Positions 1-6,509 of a DNA stretch of 10,000 bases are shown piece after piece. Origin of the DNA: Magnetospirillum sp. (GTDB lineage: Bacteria > Pseudomonadota > Alphaproteobacteria > Rhodospirillales > Magnetospirillaceae); assembly GCA_020217035.1 (NCBI GenBank), contig JAIWOG010000226.1, positions 1 to 10,000 of the forward strand, given 5' to 3'. The notes beneath the pieces were generated by a model. It saw only the letters and a list, made by a program, of their open reading frames with translations. It had not been told where the DNA came from and searched no databases. The position numbers and the translations under genes are program-made. Every line of letters begins with the position of its first letter. Within the stretch, counting starts at the first letter, position 1.

Positions 1-885
1 GCTCCCACCGGTGCGCCGGCCTTCCCGGCGGCCGCCAAGCTGGCCGCCGACATCGGCGTCAACCCCGTCGCCATCGCCGGTTCCGGCAAGGGCGGCCGGG
101 TGACCAAGGGTGACGTGCTGGCCGCCGCCGCCGCTCCGGCCGCTGCCGCCCCCAAGGCTCCGTCCGGTCCGCGCGCCAAGGCTGATCTGGAAGACCGCGT
201 CGCCATGACCCGTCTGCGCCGCACCATCGCCAGCCGCCTGAAGGAAGCGCAGAACACCGCCGCCATGCTGACCACCTTCAACGAAGTGGACATGACCGCG
301 CTGTTCGCCGTGCGCAACCAGTACAAGGACCAGTTCGAAAAGCGTCATGGCACCAAGCTGGGCTTCATGTCGTTCTTCGTCAAAGCCTGTATCTCGGCCT
401 TGAAGGATTGGCCGGCGGTGAACGCCGAAATCGACGGCACCGATCTGGTCTACAAGAAGTACTACGACATCGGCGTCGCCGTCGGCACCCCCCAGGGCCT
501 GGTGGTCCCGGTGGTGCGCGACGCCGACAAGCTGTCGTTCGCCGAAGTGGAACAGACCATCGGGGCCTTGGGTAAAAAGGCCCGCGACGGCAAGCTTTCC
601 ATGGAAGACATGACCGGTGGTACCTTCACCATCTCGAACGGTGGCGTCTATGGCTCGCTGATGAGCACCCCGATCCTGAACGCCCCGCAATCGGGCATCT
701 TGGGCATGCACAAGGTGCAGCAGCGCCCGATGGTCATGCCCGATGGCAAGATCGAAGCGCGGCCGATGATGTACCTGGCTTTGTCCTACGACCACCGCAT
801 CATCGACGGCCGCGAGGCGGTGTCGTTCCTGGTGCGCGTCAAGGAATGCATCGAGGACCCGCAGCGTATCCTGCTGGACATGTAA
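1..885 (+). CDS. sucB: Dihydrolipoyllysine succinyltransferase, E2 of 2-oxoglutarate dehydrogenase (3' part)
   Basis: This is the E2 core of the 2-oxoglutarate dehydrogenase complex. It transfers the succinyl group from its lipoyl arm to CoA in the TCA cycle, in the cytoplasm. The frame is open from base 1, so the N-terminal lipoyl domain and the start lie upstream of the window. The 294 visible residues begin with a peripheral E1/E3-binding domain (about residues 6-40, with the [13 protein letters not shown] motif). An Ala/Pro-rich linker follows to about residue 60, then the acyltransferase domain. The active-site motif HRIIDG is present, with His265 and Asp269 in visible numbering (His codon at 793-795). 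The C-terminus (DPQRILLDM) resembles SucB/OdhB more than pyruvate dehydrogenase E2, and lpdA follows directly. A branched-chain or acetoin E2 is less likely, and an upstream sucA would settle it. Stop is TAA. Confidence 0.93.
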   Translation, partial: APTGAPAFPAAAKLAADIGVNPVAIAGSGKGGRVTKGDVLAAAAAPAAAAPKAPSGPRAKADLEDRVAMTRLRRTIASRLKEAQNTAAMLTTFNEVDMTALFAVRNQYKDQFEKRHGTKLGFMSFFVKACISALKDWPAVNAEIDGTDLVYKKYYDIGVAVGTPQGLVVPVVRDADKLSFAEVEQTIGALGKKARDGKLSMEDMTGGTFTISNGGVYGSLMSTPILNAPQSGILGMHKVQQRPMVMPDGKIEARPMMYLALSYDHRIIDGREAVSFLVRVKECIEDPQRILLDM

Positions 886-891
886 TCGCAG

Positions 892-919
892 GGGGCCCCG
901 CGCAAGCGGGGCCCCTTTG
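892..919 (+). terminator. GC-rich hairpin terminator after sucB
   Basis: A perfect 10-base-pair stem (892-901 with 906-915, all G and C) encloses a GCAA tetraloop of the stable GNRA type. It is followed by TTTGTT, a short and interrupted T-tract. It starts 6 bases after the sucB stop and ends about 30 bases before the lpdA start. The stem is very strong but the T-tract is poor, so termination may be partial, leaving read-through into lpdA. Confidence 0.75.
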
Positions 920-948
920 TTCTGAATAGAAATCCGGGAAACTGATCC

Positions 949-2355
949 ATGAGCGAAAACAGCTTCGACGTCGTCGTCATCGGTGGCGGCCCCGGCGGTT
1001 ACGTCGCCGCCATCCGCGCCGCCCAGCTGGGTTTGAACACCGCCATCGTCGAAAAGCGCGGCGCTTTGGGCGGCACCTGCCTGAATGTCGGCTGCATTCC
1101 GTCCAAGGCGCTGTTGGCCGCGTCGCACGCCTATGAAGCCGCCGCCCACGAGTACGCCGCCTTCGGCGTCAAAATCAGCAAGGTCGATTACGACCTGGGC
1201 GCCATGATGGGCCACAAGGACAAGGTGGTCGCCGACAACACCAAGGGCATCGAGTTCTTGATGAAGAAGAACAAGGTGACCTATCTGGTCGGCACCGGCG
1301 AGATCACCGGCGCCGGCACCGTCAAGGTGTCGGGCAAGGACGGCGAAAGCTCGCTGACCGCCAAGGCCATCATCATCGCCACCGGTTCCGACGTGGCGCC
1401 TCTGCCGGGTGTGGAAATCGACGAGGAAGTGATCGTTTCCTCCACCGGCGCCTTGAAGCTGGAAAAGACCCCGAAGTCCATGGTGGTCATCGGTGGCGGC
1501 GTCATCGGCCTGGAACTGGGTACTGTGTGGCGGCGCCTGGGCGCCAAGGTCACCGTGGTGGAATTCCTGGACAAGATCCTGCCCACCAATGACGGCGAAG
1601 TGTCCAAGACCATGCAGAAGATCCTGGCCAAGCAGGGCATGGACTTCAAGCTTTCGACCAAGGTGACCAAGGCCGAGAAGAAGGGCAAGGGCGTGACGCT
1701 GACCGTCGAGCCCGCCGCCGGCGGCACGGCGGAAGAGATCAAGGCCGACGTGGTGCTGGTGGCCATCGGCCGCAAGCCCTACACCGACGGCCTGGGTCTG
1801 GAAAACGTCGGCGTCGAAAAGGATGCCCGCGGCTTCATCAAGGTCGACCATTACTTCCGCACCAACGTGCCGGGCGTCTTCGCCATCGGCGACGTCATCG
1901 GCGGTCAGATGCTGGCCCACAAGGCGGAAGAAGAAGGTGTCGCCCTGGCCGAATTGCTGGCCGGCGAACATGGTCACATCAATTACGACGTCATCCCCGG
2001 CGTCGTCTACACCTGGCCGGAAGTGGCCGCCGTCGGCAAGACCGAGGAACAGCTGAAGGCCGAAGGCATCGCCTACAATGCCGGCAAGTTCCCGTTCTCG
2101 GCCAACGGCCGGGCGCGGTCCATGAACGAGACCGAGGGCTTCGTCAAGGTGCTGGCCTGCGCCGCCACCGACCGCGTCCTGGGCGCCCACATCGTCGGCC
2201 CCAATGCCGGCGACCTGCTGGCCGAACTGGTGATGGCCATGGAGTTCGGCGCTTCCGCCGAGGACGTGGCGCGGACTTGCCATTCCCATCCGGGTCTGGG
2301 CGAGGCGGTCAAGGAAGCCTGCCTGTCGGCCAACAAGCGCGCCATCCATATGTAA
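949..2355 (+). CDS. lpdA: Dihydrolipoamide dehydrogenase (E3)
   Basis: This cytoplasmic FAD-dependent homodimer reoxidises the dihydrolipoyl groups of 2-acid dehydrogenase complexes, and of glycine cleavage H protein, with NAD+. The 468-residue length is typical for the family. The N-terminal FAD-binding motif GGGPGG lies at residues 12-17. The redox-active disulfide is Cys44/Cys49 in GGTCLNVGC. The NAD-binding motif [10 protein letters not shown] lies at 182-191 and the second FAD contact (FAIGD) at 311-315. The C-terminal dimer interface carries the catalytic His-Pro pair (His447 in [10 protein letters not shown]). The ATG start is preceded only by a weak purine-rich GGGAAA. The gene follows sucB by 63 bases, with a hairpin between them, which fits an E2-E3 arrangement in a TCA-cycle locus. 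It probably also serves the glycine cleavage enzymes encoded at the other end of the window. Which complexes use it cannot be read from the sequence. Confidence 0.96.
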   Translation: MSENSFDVVVIGGGPGGYVAAIRAAQLGLNTAIVEKRGALGGTCLNVGCIPSKALLAASHAYEAAAHEYAAFGVKISKVDYDLGAMMGHKDKVVADNTKGIEFLMKKNKVTYLVGTGEITGAGTVKVSGKDGESSLTAKAIIIATGSDVAPLPGVEIDEEVIVSSTGALKLEKTPKSMVVIGGGVIGLELGTVWRRLGAKVTVVEFLDKILPTNDGEVSKTMQKILAKQGMDFKLSTKVTKAEKKGKGVTLTVEPAAGGTAEEIKADVVLVAIGRKPYTDGLGLENVGVEKDARGFIKVDHYFRTNVPGVFAIGDVIGGQMLAHKAEEEGVALAELLAGEHGHINYDVIPGVVYTWPEVAAVGKTEEQLKAEGIAYNAGKFPFSANGRARSMNETEGFVKVLACAATDRVLGAHIVGPNAGDLLAELVMAMEFGASAEDVARTCHSHPGLGEAVKEACLSANKRAIHM

Positions 2356-2375
2356 GTCGGTTCAGGACGTCCAAG

Positions 2376-2419
2376 AAAAACAAAGCCGCCCGGTGGAAAC
2401 GCCGGGCGGCATTGTTTTT
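2376..2419. terminator. Bidirectional intrinsic terminator between lpdA and plsC
   Basis: A 9-base-pair GC stem (2385-2393 with 2402-2410) encloses an 8-base loop. After one A/A mismatch (2384/2411), the pairing continues for eight more base pairs (2376-2383 with 2412-2419). The outer part is A-rich on the left and T-rich on the right, so each strand reads as a hairpin followed by a U-tract. It lies between the convergent ends of lpdA (stop at 2355) and plsC (stop at 2432), where it can serve both genes. Confidence 0.9.
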
Positions 2420-2431
2420 GGCGGTATTCGA

Positions 2432-3163
2432 TCAGCGCGGCAGATGTGGATATTGCGCCCGGGCCTCGGCGGCCAGGTCGGCGCTGGCCTTTTCGATGCG
2501 GGCCTGCAATTCGGCCATGAAGGCTTTGCGGTCCATGCCTGGGGCGATGGGGTCCAGGAACCAGATGGTGGCGATGCCTGATCGCTTGGCGAAGCTGCCG
2601 CGCCCCCAGAACAGGCCGGTGTTCAAGGCCACCGGCACGCAGGGCAGGCCGATTCCGGCGTAAACCATGGCGATGCCGGTATGGTATTCAGGCGGCGCAC
2701 CCACCGGCTGGCGGTGGCCTTCGGGGAAGATCAGCACCGGGCGGCCCTTGGCGGCCTGGGCCTCGGCACCCTTGACCATCTCCTTCAGCGCCTTGGTGCC
2801 GGCCGAACGGTCGATGGCGATCACCCCGGTCTTGCCCAGATACCAGCCGAAAAACGGAATGCGCAGCAATTCCTGTTTCAGGATCACCGCCGGGTCGCCC
2901 AGGATCAGCCGGAAGGCGAAGGTTTCCAGCGTCGATTGGTGCTTGGACGCCACCAAGGCGGCGCCTGGCGGAACCGTGCCGCGCACCTGGTATGACAATC
3001 CGCAGGTCAAGCGCAGGATCAGGAAGACGCCCTTGACCCAGAAGGTCGCAGCCTTGCCGACCACTTTGGGGGACGTGCCCAGCAAGGGCAGATAAAGCGT
3101 GCCCAGGGTCAGGGTCCAGACCTGGAACAGGGCGAAGAACAGCATAGAGCGAACAGCGGTCAC
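2432..3163 (-). CDS. plsC: 1-acyl-sn-glycerol-3-phosphate acyltransferase (PlsC family)
   Basis: This is a membrane-associated acyltransferase of the PlsC/LPLAT family, most likely converting lysophosphatidic acid to phosphatidic acid in phospholipid synthesis. With the GTG start at 3163 the product has 243 residues, a usual family length. A hydrophobic N-terminal stretch (about residues 7-30) could anchor it in the membrane. Motif I is KHQSTLE (His75, Glu80), with Glu where the textbook HX4D motif has Asp. Motif II is GVIAIDR (113-119), motif III is FPEGHR (146-151), and the motif IV-like VPV is at 176-178. The GTG overlaps the ydcF stop as GTGA and has AAGG 7 bases upstream, so I prefer it to the internal ATG at 3145 and to the longer open frame reaching 3412. 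It is the last gene of the ftsE-ftsX-ydcF-plsC operon. Substrate is inferred from the family; another lysophospholipid acyltransferase is possible. Confidence 0.88.
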   Translation of the reverse strand: MTAVRSMLFFALFQVWTLTLGTLYLPLLGTSPKVVGKAATFWVKGVFLILRLTCGLSYQVRGTVPPGAALVASKHQSTLETFAFRLILGDPAVILKQELLRIPFFGWYLGKTGVIAIDRSAGTKALKEMVKGAEAQAAKGRPVLIFPEGHRQPVGAPPEYHTGIAMVYAGIGLPCVPVALNTGLFWGRGSFAKRSGIATIWFLDPIAPGMDRKAFMAELQARIEKASADLAAEARAQYPHLPR

Positions 3164-3774
3164 GGCGCGGCCTTTCGAGGCAGGAACCAGTGGCGGGTGA
3201 TGGCAGCCAGATACTTCGAATACTCGGTGGCAAGCAAGGCCGCAGTGCCCGGCCAGCGCCACCATTCGCGACTTTTCACGTGGTCTGGGAAAACCGGGTG
3301 GGCGACCAGCCGGATACCGGGAAGGGCGTGGCGGAATTCCGCCAAGGCGCGGGGCATGTGGTAGGCGCCGGTGACCAGACGCAGCGATCGCAGGTTCTGT
3401 TCGCTGGCCCATTGCGCCGTCTCGACGGCGTTGCCCACCGTGTCGTCGGCGGCGTAGCCCAGGACCACCGCGTCCTTCAATCCCGGATGGCCGCGCCCCA
3501 GATACAGGATTTCCGCCAGGTCGACACCTTTGTAGACGCCGGAAATGAACAGGCGCTGCGACAAGCCGGCCTCCAGCAGATCCAGGCCGGTGGTCAGGCG
3601 GTCACGGCCGCCGGTCAACACCACGATGGCGTCGGTGTGGCTGGTCTGGTCGTCGATGTTGCGCGGCACCTCGTCGACGAACCACAGGAAGCCGCCGCAC
3701 CACAGGGCGGCCATGGCGACCACGGCGGCGCCCAGGCGATCCAACCGGCGGCTTTTGAGATGGCGGTGCTTCAT
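3160..3774 (-). CDS. YdcF/SanA-like DUF218 membrane protein
   Basis: This predicted inner-membrane protein of the DUF218 (YdcF/SanA/ElyC-like) superfamily has no established reaction. Some relatives affect envelope integrity or vancomycin tolerance. The 204-residue product has a basic N-terminus, one membrane helix at about residues 14-33, and a DUF218 domain from about residue 46. Family hallmarks are DAIVVLTGG (48-56), a Ser-Gly turn (FISG, 76-79), the acidic/Asn segment AADDTVGNAVET (108-119) and the LVTGAYHMPRA stretch (133-143), the usual conserved core of this fold. The ATG at 3774 is 5 bases after the ftsX stop. The frame stays open to 4167, but that extension overlaps ftsX and encodes His/Arg/Gly-rich sequence typical of an out-of-frame shadow. 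Its stop overlaps the plsC start. The setting, between divisome genes and a phospholipid acyltransferase, suggests an envelope role; this is inference only. Confidence 0.85.
   Translation of the reverse strand: MKHRHLKSRRLDRLGAAVVAMAALWCGGFLWFVDEVPRNIDDQTSHTDAIVVLTGGRDRLTTGLDLLEAGLSQRLFISGVYKGVDLAEILYLGRGHPGLKDAVVLGYAADDTVGNAVETAQWASEQNLRSLRLVTGAYHMPRALAEFRHALPGIRLVAHPVFPDHVKSREWWRWPGTAALLATEYSKYLAAITRHWFLPRKAAP
3171..3176 (-). promoter_or_regulatory. Shine-Dalgarno sequence deciding the plsC start
   Basis: On the minus strand GAAAGG ends 7 bases before the GTG at 3163, inside the last codons of ydcF. Together with the GTGA stop/start overlap, this supports translationally coupled initiation at GTG and not at the ATG six codons further in. 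Confidence 0.6.
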
Positions 3775-3779
3775 GGCGG

Positions 3780-4673
3780 CTAGGGCATGCGGGCCAGGGT
3801 GGCGTGCACCGCCAACCGGGCCGTCAACATGGAAAGCGTCGCCGCCGCCACCGGCAACAGGCCGATCATCACCCAGCCGCTGACCGGCAAGGACAGCGAC
3901 GGCAAAAAGCCGCCCTCGATGCGCCGCGCCGCCCAGCCGATGGCGGTCAAGGACGGCACCGCCAGGGCCAGGCCGATCAGGCCCCCGGCGAAGCCGAGCG
4001 CGAAGGAACGGTCGGCGAATTGGCGGGCGATGTAGTCGTCGTGGGCGCCGATCAGATGCAGCACCTCGATGACGCCGCGATGCACCGCCATGGAGGTGCG
4101 GGTGGCGTAGATGACGGTGGCCGAGGTGACGCACCCGATCAAAACCAGGATGGCGATGGCCACCCATTCGGTGGTGCGCGACAAATTGATCAGTCGCGAC
4201 AGCCAGATGCGGTGGTCGTCCAAGGTGGCGCCTTGGACGCTTCGCGACAGCCTGTCCGCCAGGGAAACCAGGTCAAGGTTGGAATCGGCGTCGATGGTGA
4301 CGTCGATCAGGCGGGGAAGCGGCAGGTCCTTGACCACGTCGGTATTGCCCAGCCAGGGTTCCAGCAGGGCCAGGATCTGTTTCTTGTCCAGGGGCCTGGC
4401 CGCCAGAACGCCGGGGGTGCGGCGCATCAGTTCCACCGCCTGGCGGACGCGCTCGTCGGTCAGCGCCTCGCCGGCCTCGCCGGGCACCGGCTGCACCTGC
4501 ACCGTCAGGGTGCCGGAGACGTCGTGGTCCCAAGACCGCACCAGGCCGTTCAGCACGAAGACGCCGGCCAGCGACACCGCCGACAAATAGACCATCAGCG
4601 CCACCAGCCAGGGCAGGAAGCGGCCGGTGGCGTCGCCTTTCAACGGCAGGTCGGAATGACGGCCCAGCTTCAT
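3780..4673 (-). CDS. ftsX: Cell division protein FtsX
   Basis: This is the membrane subunit of the FtsEX complex, an ABC-transporter-like machine at the division site. In studied bacteria it passes FtsE ATPase activity to periplasmic activators of peptidoglycan hydrolases. The 297-residue product has the FtsX layout. It has a cytoplasmic N-terminus, TM1 at about 19-43, an extracytoplasmic domain at about 44-168, and TM2 at about 169-191. A cytoplasmic loop with a coupling-helix-like segment (VIEVLHLIGAHDDYIARQF, 201-219) follows, then TM3 at about 223-247 and TM4 at about 265-287. The loop pattern with LIGA and the following Arg-Gln-Phe is a recognisable FtsX signature. The ATG overlaps the ftsE stop by 4 bases (ATGA), with AGAGG 7 bases upstream, supporting both the start and translational coupling. 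The TAG stop is 5 bases before ydcF. Overall identity is low, as is usual for FtsX, but the pairing with FtsE makes the call firm. Confidence 0.93.
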   Translation of the reverse strand: MKLGRHSDLPLKGDATGRFLPWLVALMVYLSAVSLAGVFVLNGLVRSWDHDVSGTLTVQVQPVPGEAGEALTDERVRQAVELMRRTPGVLAARPLDKKQILALLEPWLGNTDVVKDLPLPRLIDVTIDADSNLDLVSLADRLSRSVQGATLDDHRIWLSRLINLSRTTEWVAIAILVLIGCVTSATVIYATRTSMAVHRGVIEVLHLIGAHDDYIARQFADRSFALGFAGGLIGLALAVPSLTAIGWAARRIEGGFLPSLSLPVSGWVMIGLLPVAAATLSMLTARLAVHATLARMP

Positions 4674-5371
4674 GCCGGCACCTCTTCCGCTTCATAGACG
4701 GTGCCACGTTCCAAATGCAGGCGGGGATGTTGCGGGAAACGGTCGATCAGGCCCTGGTTGTGGGTGGCGATCAGCACCGTGGTGCCCAGGCGGTTCAGTT
4801 CCTCGAACAGGTGCAACAGCCGCATGGCGATGTGGTCGTCAACGTTGCCGGTGGGCTCGTCGGCCAGCAGCAAATCGGGGCGGCCGATGACGGCCCGGGC
4901 GATGGCGACGCGCTGCTTCTGGCCGCCGGAAAGGGTCGGCGGCTTGGCGTTGATCTGGTCGGCCAAGCCCACCCAGTTCAGCAATTCGGGCACATGCTTG
5001 CGTACTTCCGCTTCCTTGACCCCGCGCACGCGCAAGGGAAGCGCCACGTTGTCCATGGCCGACAAATGGTCGAGCAGGCGGAAGTCCTGGAACACCACGC
5101 CGATGCGGCGCCTGAGCGCCGGCAACTCGTAACGCTTGGTCAGGGCGATGTCCTTGTCGAACAGCATGACGCGGCCACGGGTGGGGCGCAGGCCCAGATA
5201 CATCAGCCGCAGCAACGACGACTTGCCGGCCCCCGAAGAACCGGTAAGAAAATGAAAGGAACCGGACGGCAGGGCGAAGCTGATATCTCGCAAAACCTCG
5301 GGCCCCAGGCCATAGCGCAGCCCGACGCCGTCCAAGCGGATGATGTGTTCGCCTCGGCGATTATGTCGCAC
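4670..5371 (-). CDS. ftsE: Cell division ATP-binding protein FtsE
   Basis: This is the cytoplasmic ABC ATPase of the FtsEX divisome complex. With the GTG start at 5371 it has 233 residues, about ten more than E. coli FtsE. All ATPase motifs are present: Walker A GSSGAGKS (44-51), Q-loop Gln95 in VFQDFRLL, signature LSGGQ (147-151), Walker B LLLADEP (167-173, with Asp171 and catalytic Glu172), and H-loop His204 in IATHN. The frame is open upstream to 5491. I choose GTG because GGAGAAGG lies directly before it, and because the family N-terminus (IIRLDGVGLRYG) begins only nine residues later. The roughly nine-residue lead is slightly longer than usual. It is the first gene of the ftsE-ftsX-ydcF-plsC operon and overlaps ftsX by 4 bases. 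A related export or LolD-type ATPase is excluded by the adjacent ftsX. Confidence 0.95.
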   Translation of the reverse strand: MRHNRRGEHIIRLDGVGLRYGLGPEVLRDISFALPSGSFHFLTGSSGAGKSSLLRLMYLGLRPTRGRVMLFDKDIALTKRYELPALRRRIGVVFQDFRLLDHLSAMDNVALPLRVRGVKEAEVRKHVPELLNWVGLADQINAKPPTLSGGQKQRVAIARAVIGRPDLLLADEPTGNVDDHIAMRLLHLFEELNRLGTTVLIATHNQGLIDRFPQHPRLHLERGTVYEAEEVPA

Positions 5372-5376
5372 TTTAG

Positions 5377-5384
5377 CCTTCTCC
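5377..5384 (-). promoter_or_regulatory. Strong Shine-Dalgarno sequence deciding the ftsE start
   Basis: The minus strand reads GGAGAAGG, followed by CTAAA and the GTG codon at 5371. GGAG is 9 bases and AAGG 5 bases from the start. No comparable site precedes the upstream ATG codons of the same open frame, so the GTG is the likely initiation codon. Confidence 0.75.
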
Positions 5385-5431
5385 AGACGGGGCGAAGGAT
5401 GACACGCCCTGTGCTTGTTCGTCCAGCGCAC

Positions 5432-5460
5432 TTGTGTTGCCGCTGTCTTATGCATATAAC
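5432..5460 (+). promoter_or_regulatory. Candidate sigma70-type promoter for the zinc-ribbon gene
   Basis: TTGTGT (5432-5437) and TATAAC (5455-5460) are separated by exactly 17 bases. The -10 box matches the consensus at five of six positions, while the -35 box matches mainly in TTG. Transcription would start near 5467, leaving a leader of about 24 bases before the ATG at 5491. The segment around 5443-5475 is the most A+T-rich part of the 119-base gap between the divergent genes. The ftsE promoter presumably lies in the same gap, but I could not place it convincingly on the minus strand. Confidence 0.5.
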
Positions 5461-5490
5461 CGATTAACGCTTTGGAAGGCTTGCACATCA

Positions 5491-6378
5491 ATGCTTATCG
5501 GCTGTCCCTCCTGCGCAACCCATTTCTCGGTTCCCGACAAGGCCCTGCAGCCCAAGGGACGCACGTTGAAGTGTGCGAAATGCGGGCACAAGTGGTTCCA
5601 GAATCCGCCCGAGCCCGAGATGGCGCCCGAAGACGATTTTCCGTTGGACATGGATTCCAAGCCGGAGCCGCGGCCCAGCTTCGATTTCAACCCGGTGCGC
5701 AATCCCGACCCCGAGATGGAATTCGACACCCCGGCTCCGGTGATGTCGGCCTCGGCCGCCCGTGCCCAGGCGGATTTCGACATCGACCTGGACGACAATC
5801 CGCCCGACGTGCCGGTGATGAGAAGCGCCATGCGCACCAGTGAACGTCCCATGGACGTCGACCTGGACGCCGCCGAGCCGCAACCCATCCCCGAGATGTT
5901 CGCCAGCAAGGACAGCGCCAAGAAGGGTACCGGCGGCTTGTGGTTCTTGTTGCTGCTGCTGCTGTTGGGGGGGCTGGGCGGTGCCGGCTACCTGTTCCAG
6001 GACAAGCTGGTGGGGTATTTGCCCATGGCCGGCGAATTGCTGGACCAGGCCGGCCTGCGCCGCGAAAAGCCGGGCGCCGGGTTGGAACTCAGGAACGCCG
6101 GCACCCCGGAACGCTTCGTCCACAACGACACCGAAGTGCTGATCGTGCGTGGCATCATCGCCAACGTCTCCGACCGGGTGCGCCCGGTGCCGACCATGAA
6201 GCTGGTGCTGCTGGACAAGGATAAGACCCCGGTGCAGGAAAAGCTGTCGCAGCCGCGAGTCACCCAGCTTGATCCGGGCGGCACGTCCAGCTTCCAGATC
6301 ATCCTGGAACGCCCCGACCCGACGGCGGTGGAAGTGAACGTCCTGTTCATCGACGCGGCGGAAGCGGCCGGCAAGTAA
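5491..6378 (+). CDS. MJ0042-type zinc-ribbon membrane protein with DUF3426-like domain
   Basis: This predicted single-pass inner-membrane protein of 295 residues has no known specific function. The N-terminus is an MJ0042/zinc-ribbon finger with Cys5, Cys8, Cys28 and Cys31 (CPSC and CAKC), ending in the family's GHKW. Residues about 36-145 form an acidic, proline-rich, low-complexity linker with several Asp/Glu-Pro clusters. A very leucine-rich membrane helix lies at about 149-169. The C-terminal domain (about 196-291, with EVLIVRGIIANVSD and the later LVLLDKDKTPVQ) looks like DUF3426 and would lie in the periplasm. The ATG at 5491 puts the finger at the extreme N-terminus, as in relatives; the in-frame GTG at 5434 overlaps the proposed promoter. 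GGAAGG precedes the ATG, though at a long 11-base spacing. The gene is divergent from ftsE and has its own terminator. A link to the cell envelope or division is inferred from context only. Confidence 0.87.
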   Translation: MLIGCPSCATHFSVPDKALQPKGRTLKCAKCGHKWFQNPPEPEMAPEDDFPLDMDSKPEPRPSFDFNPVRNPDPEMEFDTPAPVMSASAARAQADFDIDLDDNPPDVPVMRSAMRTSERPMDVDLDAAEPQPIPEMFASKDSAKKGTGGLWFLLLLLLLGGLGGAGYLFQDKLVGYLPMAGELLDQAGLRREKPGAGLELRNAGTPERFVHNDTEVLIVRGIIANVSDRVRPVPTMKLVLLDKDKTPVQEKLSQPRVTQLDPGGTSSFQIILERPDPTAVEVNVLFIDAAEAAGK

Positions 6379-6402
6379 GCGGTCATCACGCAAGAACCGT
6401 TC

Positions 6403-6433
6403 TGGCCAGCCTTGGAACAAGGCTGGCCATTTT
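6403..6433 (+). terminator. Intrinsic terminator of the zinc-ribbon gene
   Basis: A perfect 12-base-pair inverted repeat (6403-6414 with 6418-6429) encloses a 3-base GAA loop and is followed by TTTT. It starts 24 bases after the zinc-ribbon gene's stop. On the minus strand no U-tract follows the stem, so it should act mainly on rightward transcription and not on the convergent gcv operon. Confidence 0.85.
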
Positions 6434-6468
6434 GGCTTGGCGGGCGACGCGCTGGGCGTCATCTTTGA

Positions 6469-6493
6469 CCGGACGGCCGTGAGCCGCATCCGG
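6469..6493 (-). terminator. Possible weak hairpin after gcvPB
   Basis: An interrupted stem pairs 6469-6473 with 6489-6493 and 6474-6477 with 6483-6486, leaving a 5-base loop and a 2-base bulge. It begins 16 bases beyond the gcvPB stop. The minus strand has no T-tract after it, so it may only stabilise the 3' end of the mRNA, or may be chance pairing in GC-rich DNA. Confidence 0.25.
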
Positions 6494-6509
6494 GGGACGG
6501 AAAAGGACC

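Noticed and set aside
916..948. Promoter for lpdA between the hairpin and the start codon
   Set aside because: There is an A+T-containing stretch but no -35/-10 pair at normal spacing; a -35 would have to lie inside the terminator stem.
3164..3412. N-terminal extension of the plsC frame to 3412
   Set aside because: It would overlap 83 codons of ydcF with low-complexity sequence. The GTGA overlap and nearby AAGG favour the GTG at 3163.
3775..4167. N-terminal extension of the ydcF frame to 4167
   Set aside because: The extra 131 codons overlap ftsX and read as His/Arg/Gly-rich shadow sequence. The ATG at 3774 gives a normal DUF218 protein with its membrane helix at the N-terminus.
3804..4697. 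A 297-codon + strand frame opposite ftsX, and a similar one at 4715-5467 opposite ftsE
   Set aside because: Both are rich in Gln, Gly, His and Arg, show no domains and mirror real genes on the other strand.
5461..5480. Possible CtrA-type site (TTAA-N7-TTAA) in the divergent promoter region
   Set aside because: Only the first TTAA half is present; the expected second half reads GAAG, so the match is not better than chance.
5434..5490. Upstream GTG start for the zinc-ribbon gene
   Set aside because: It would place 19 unrelated residues before the finger, which is normally at the extreme N-terminus, and it overlaps the proposed promoter.
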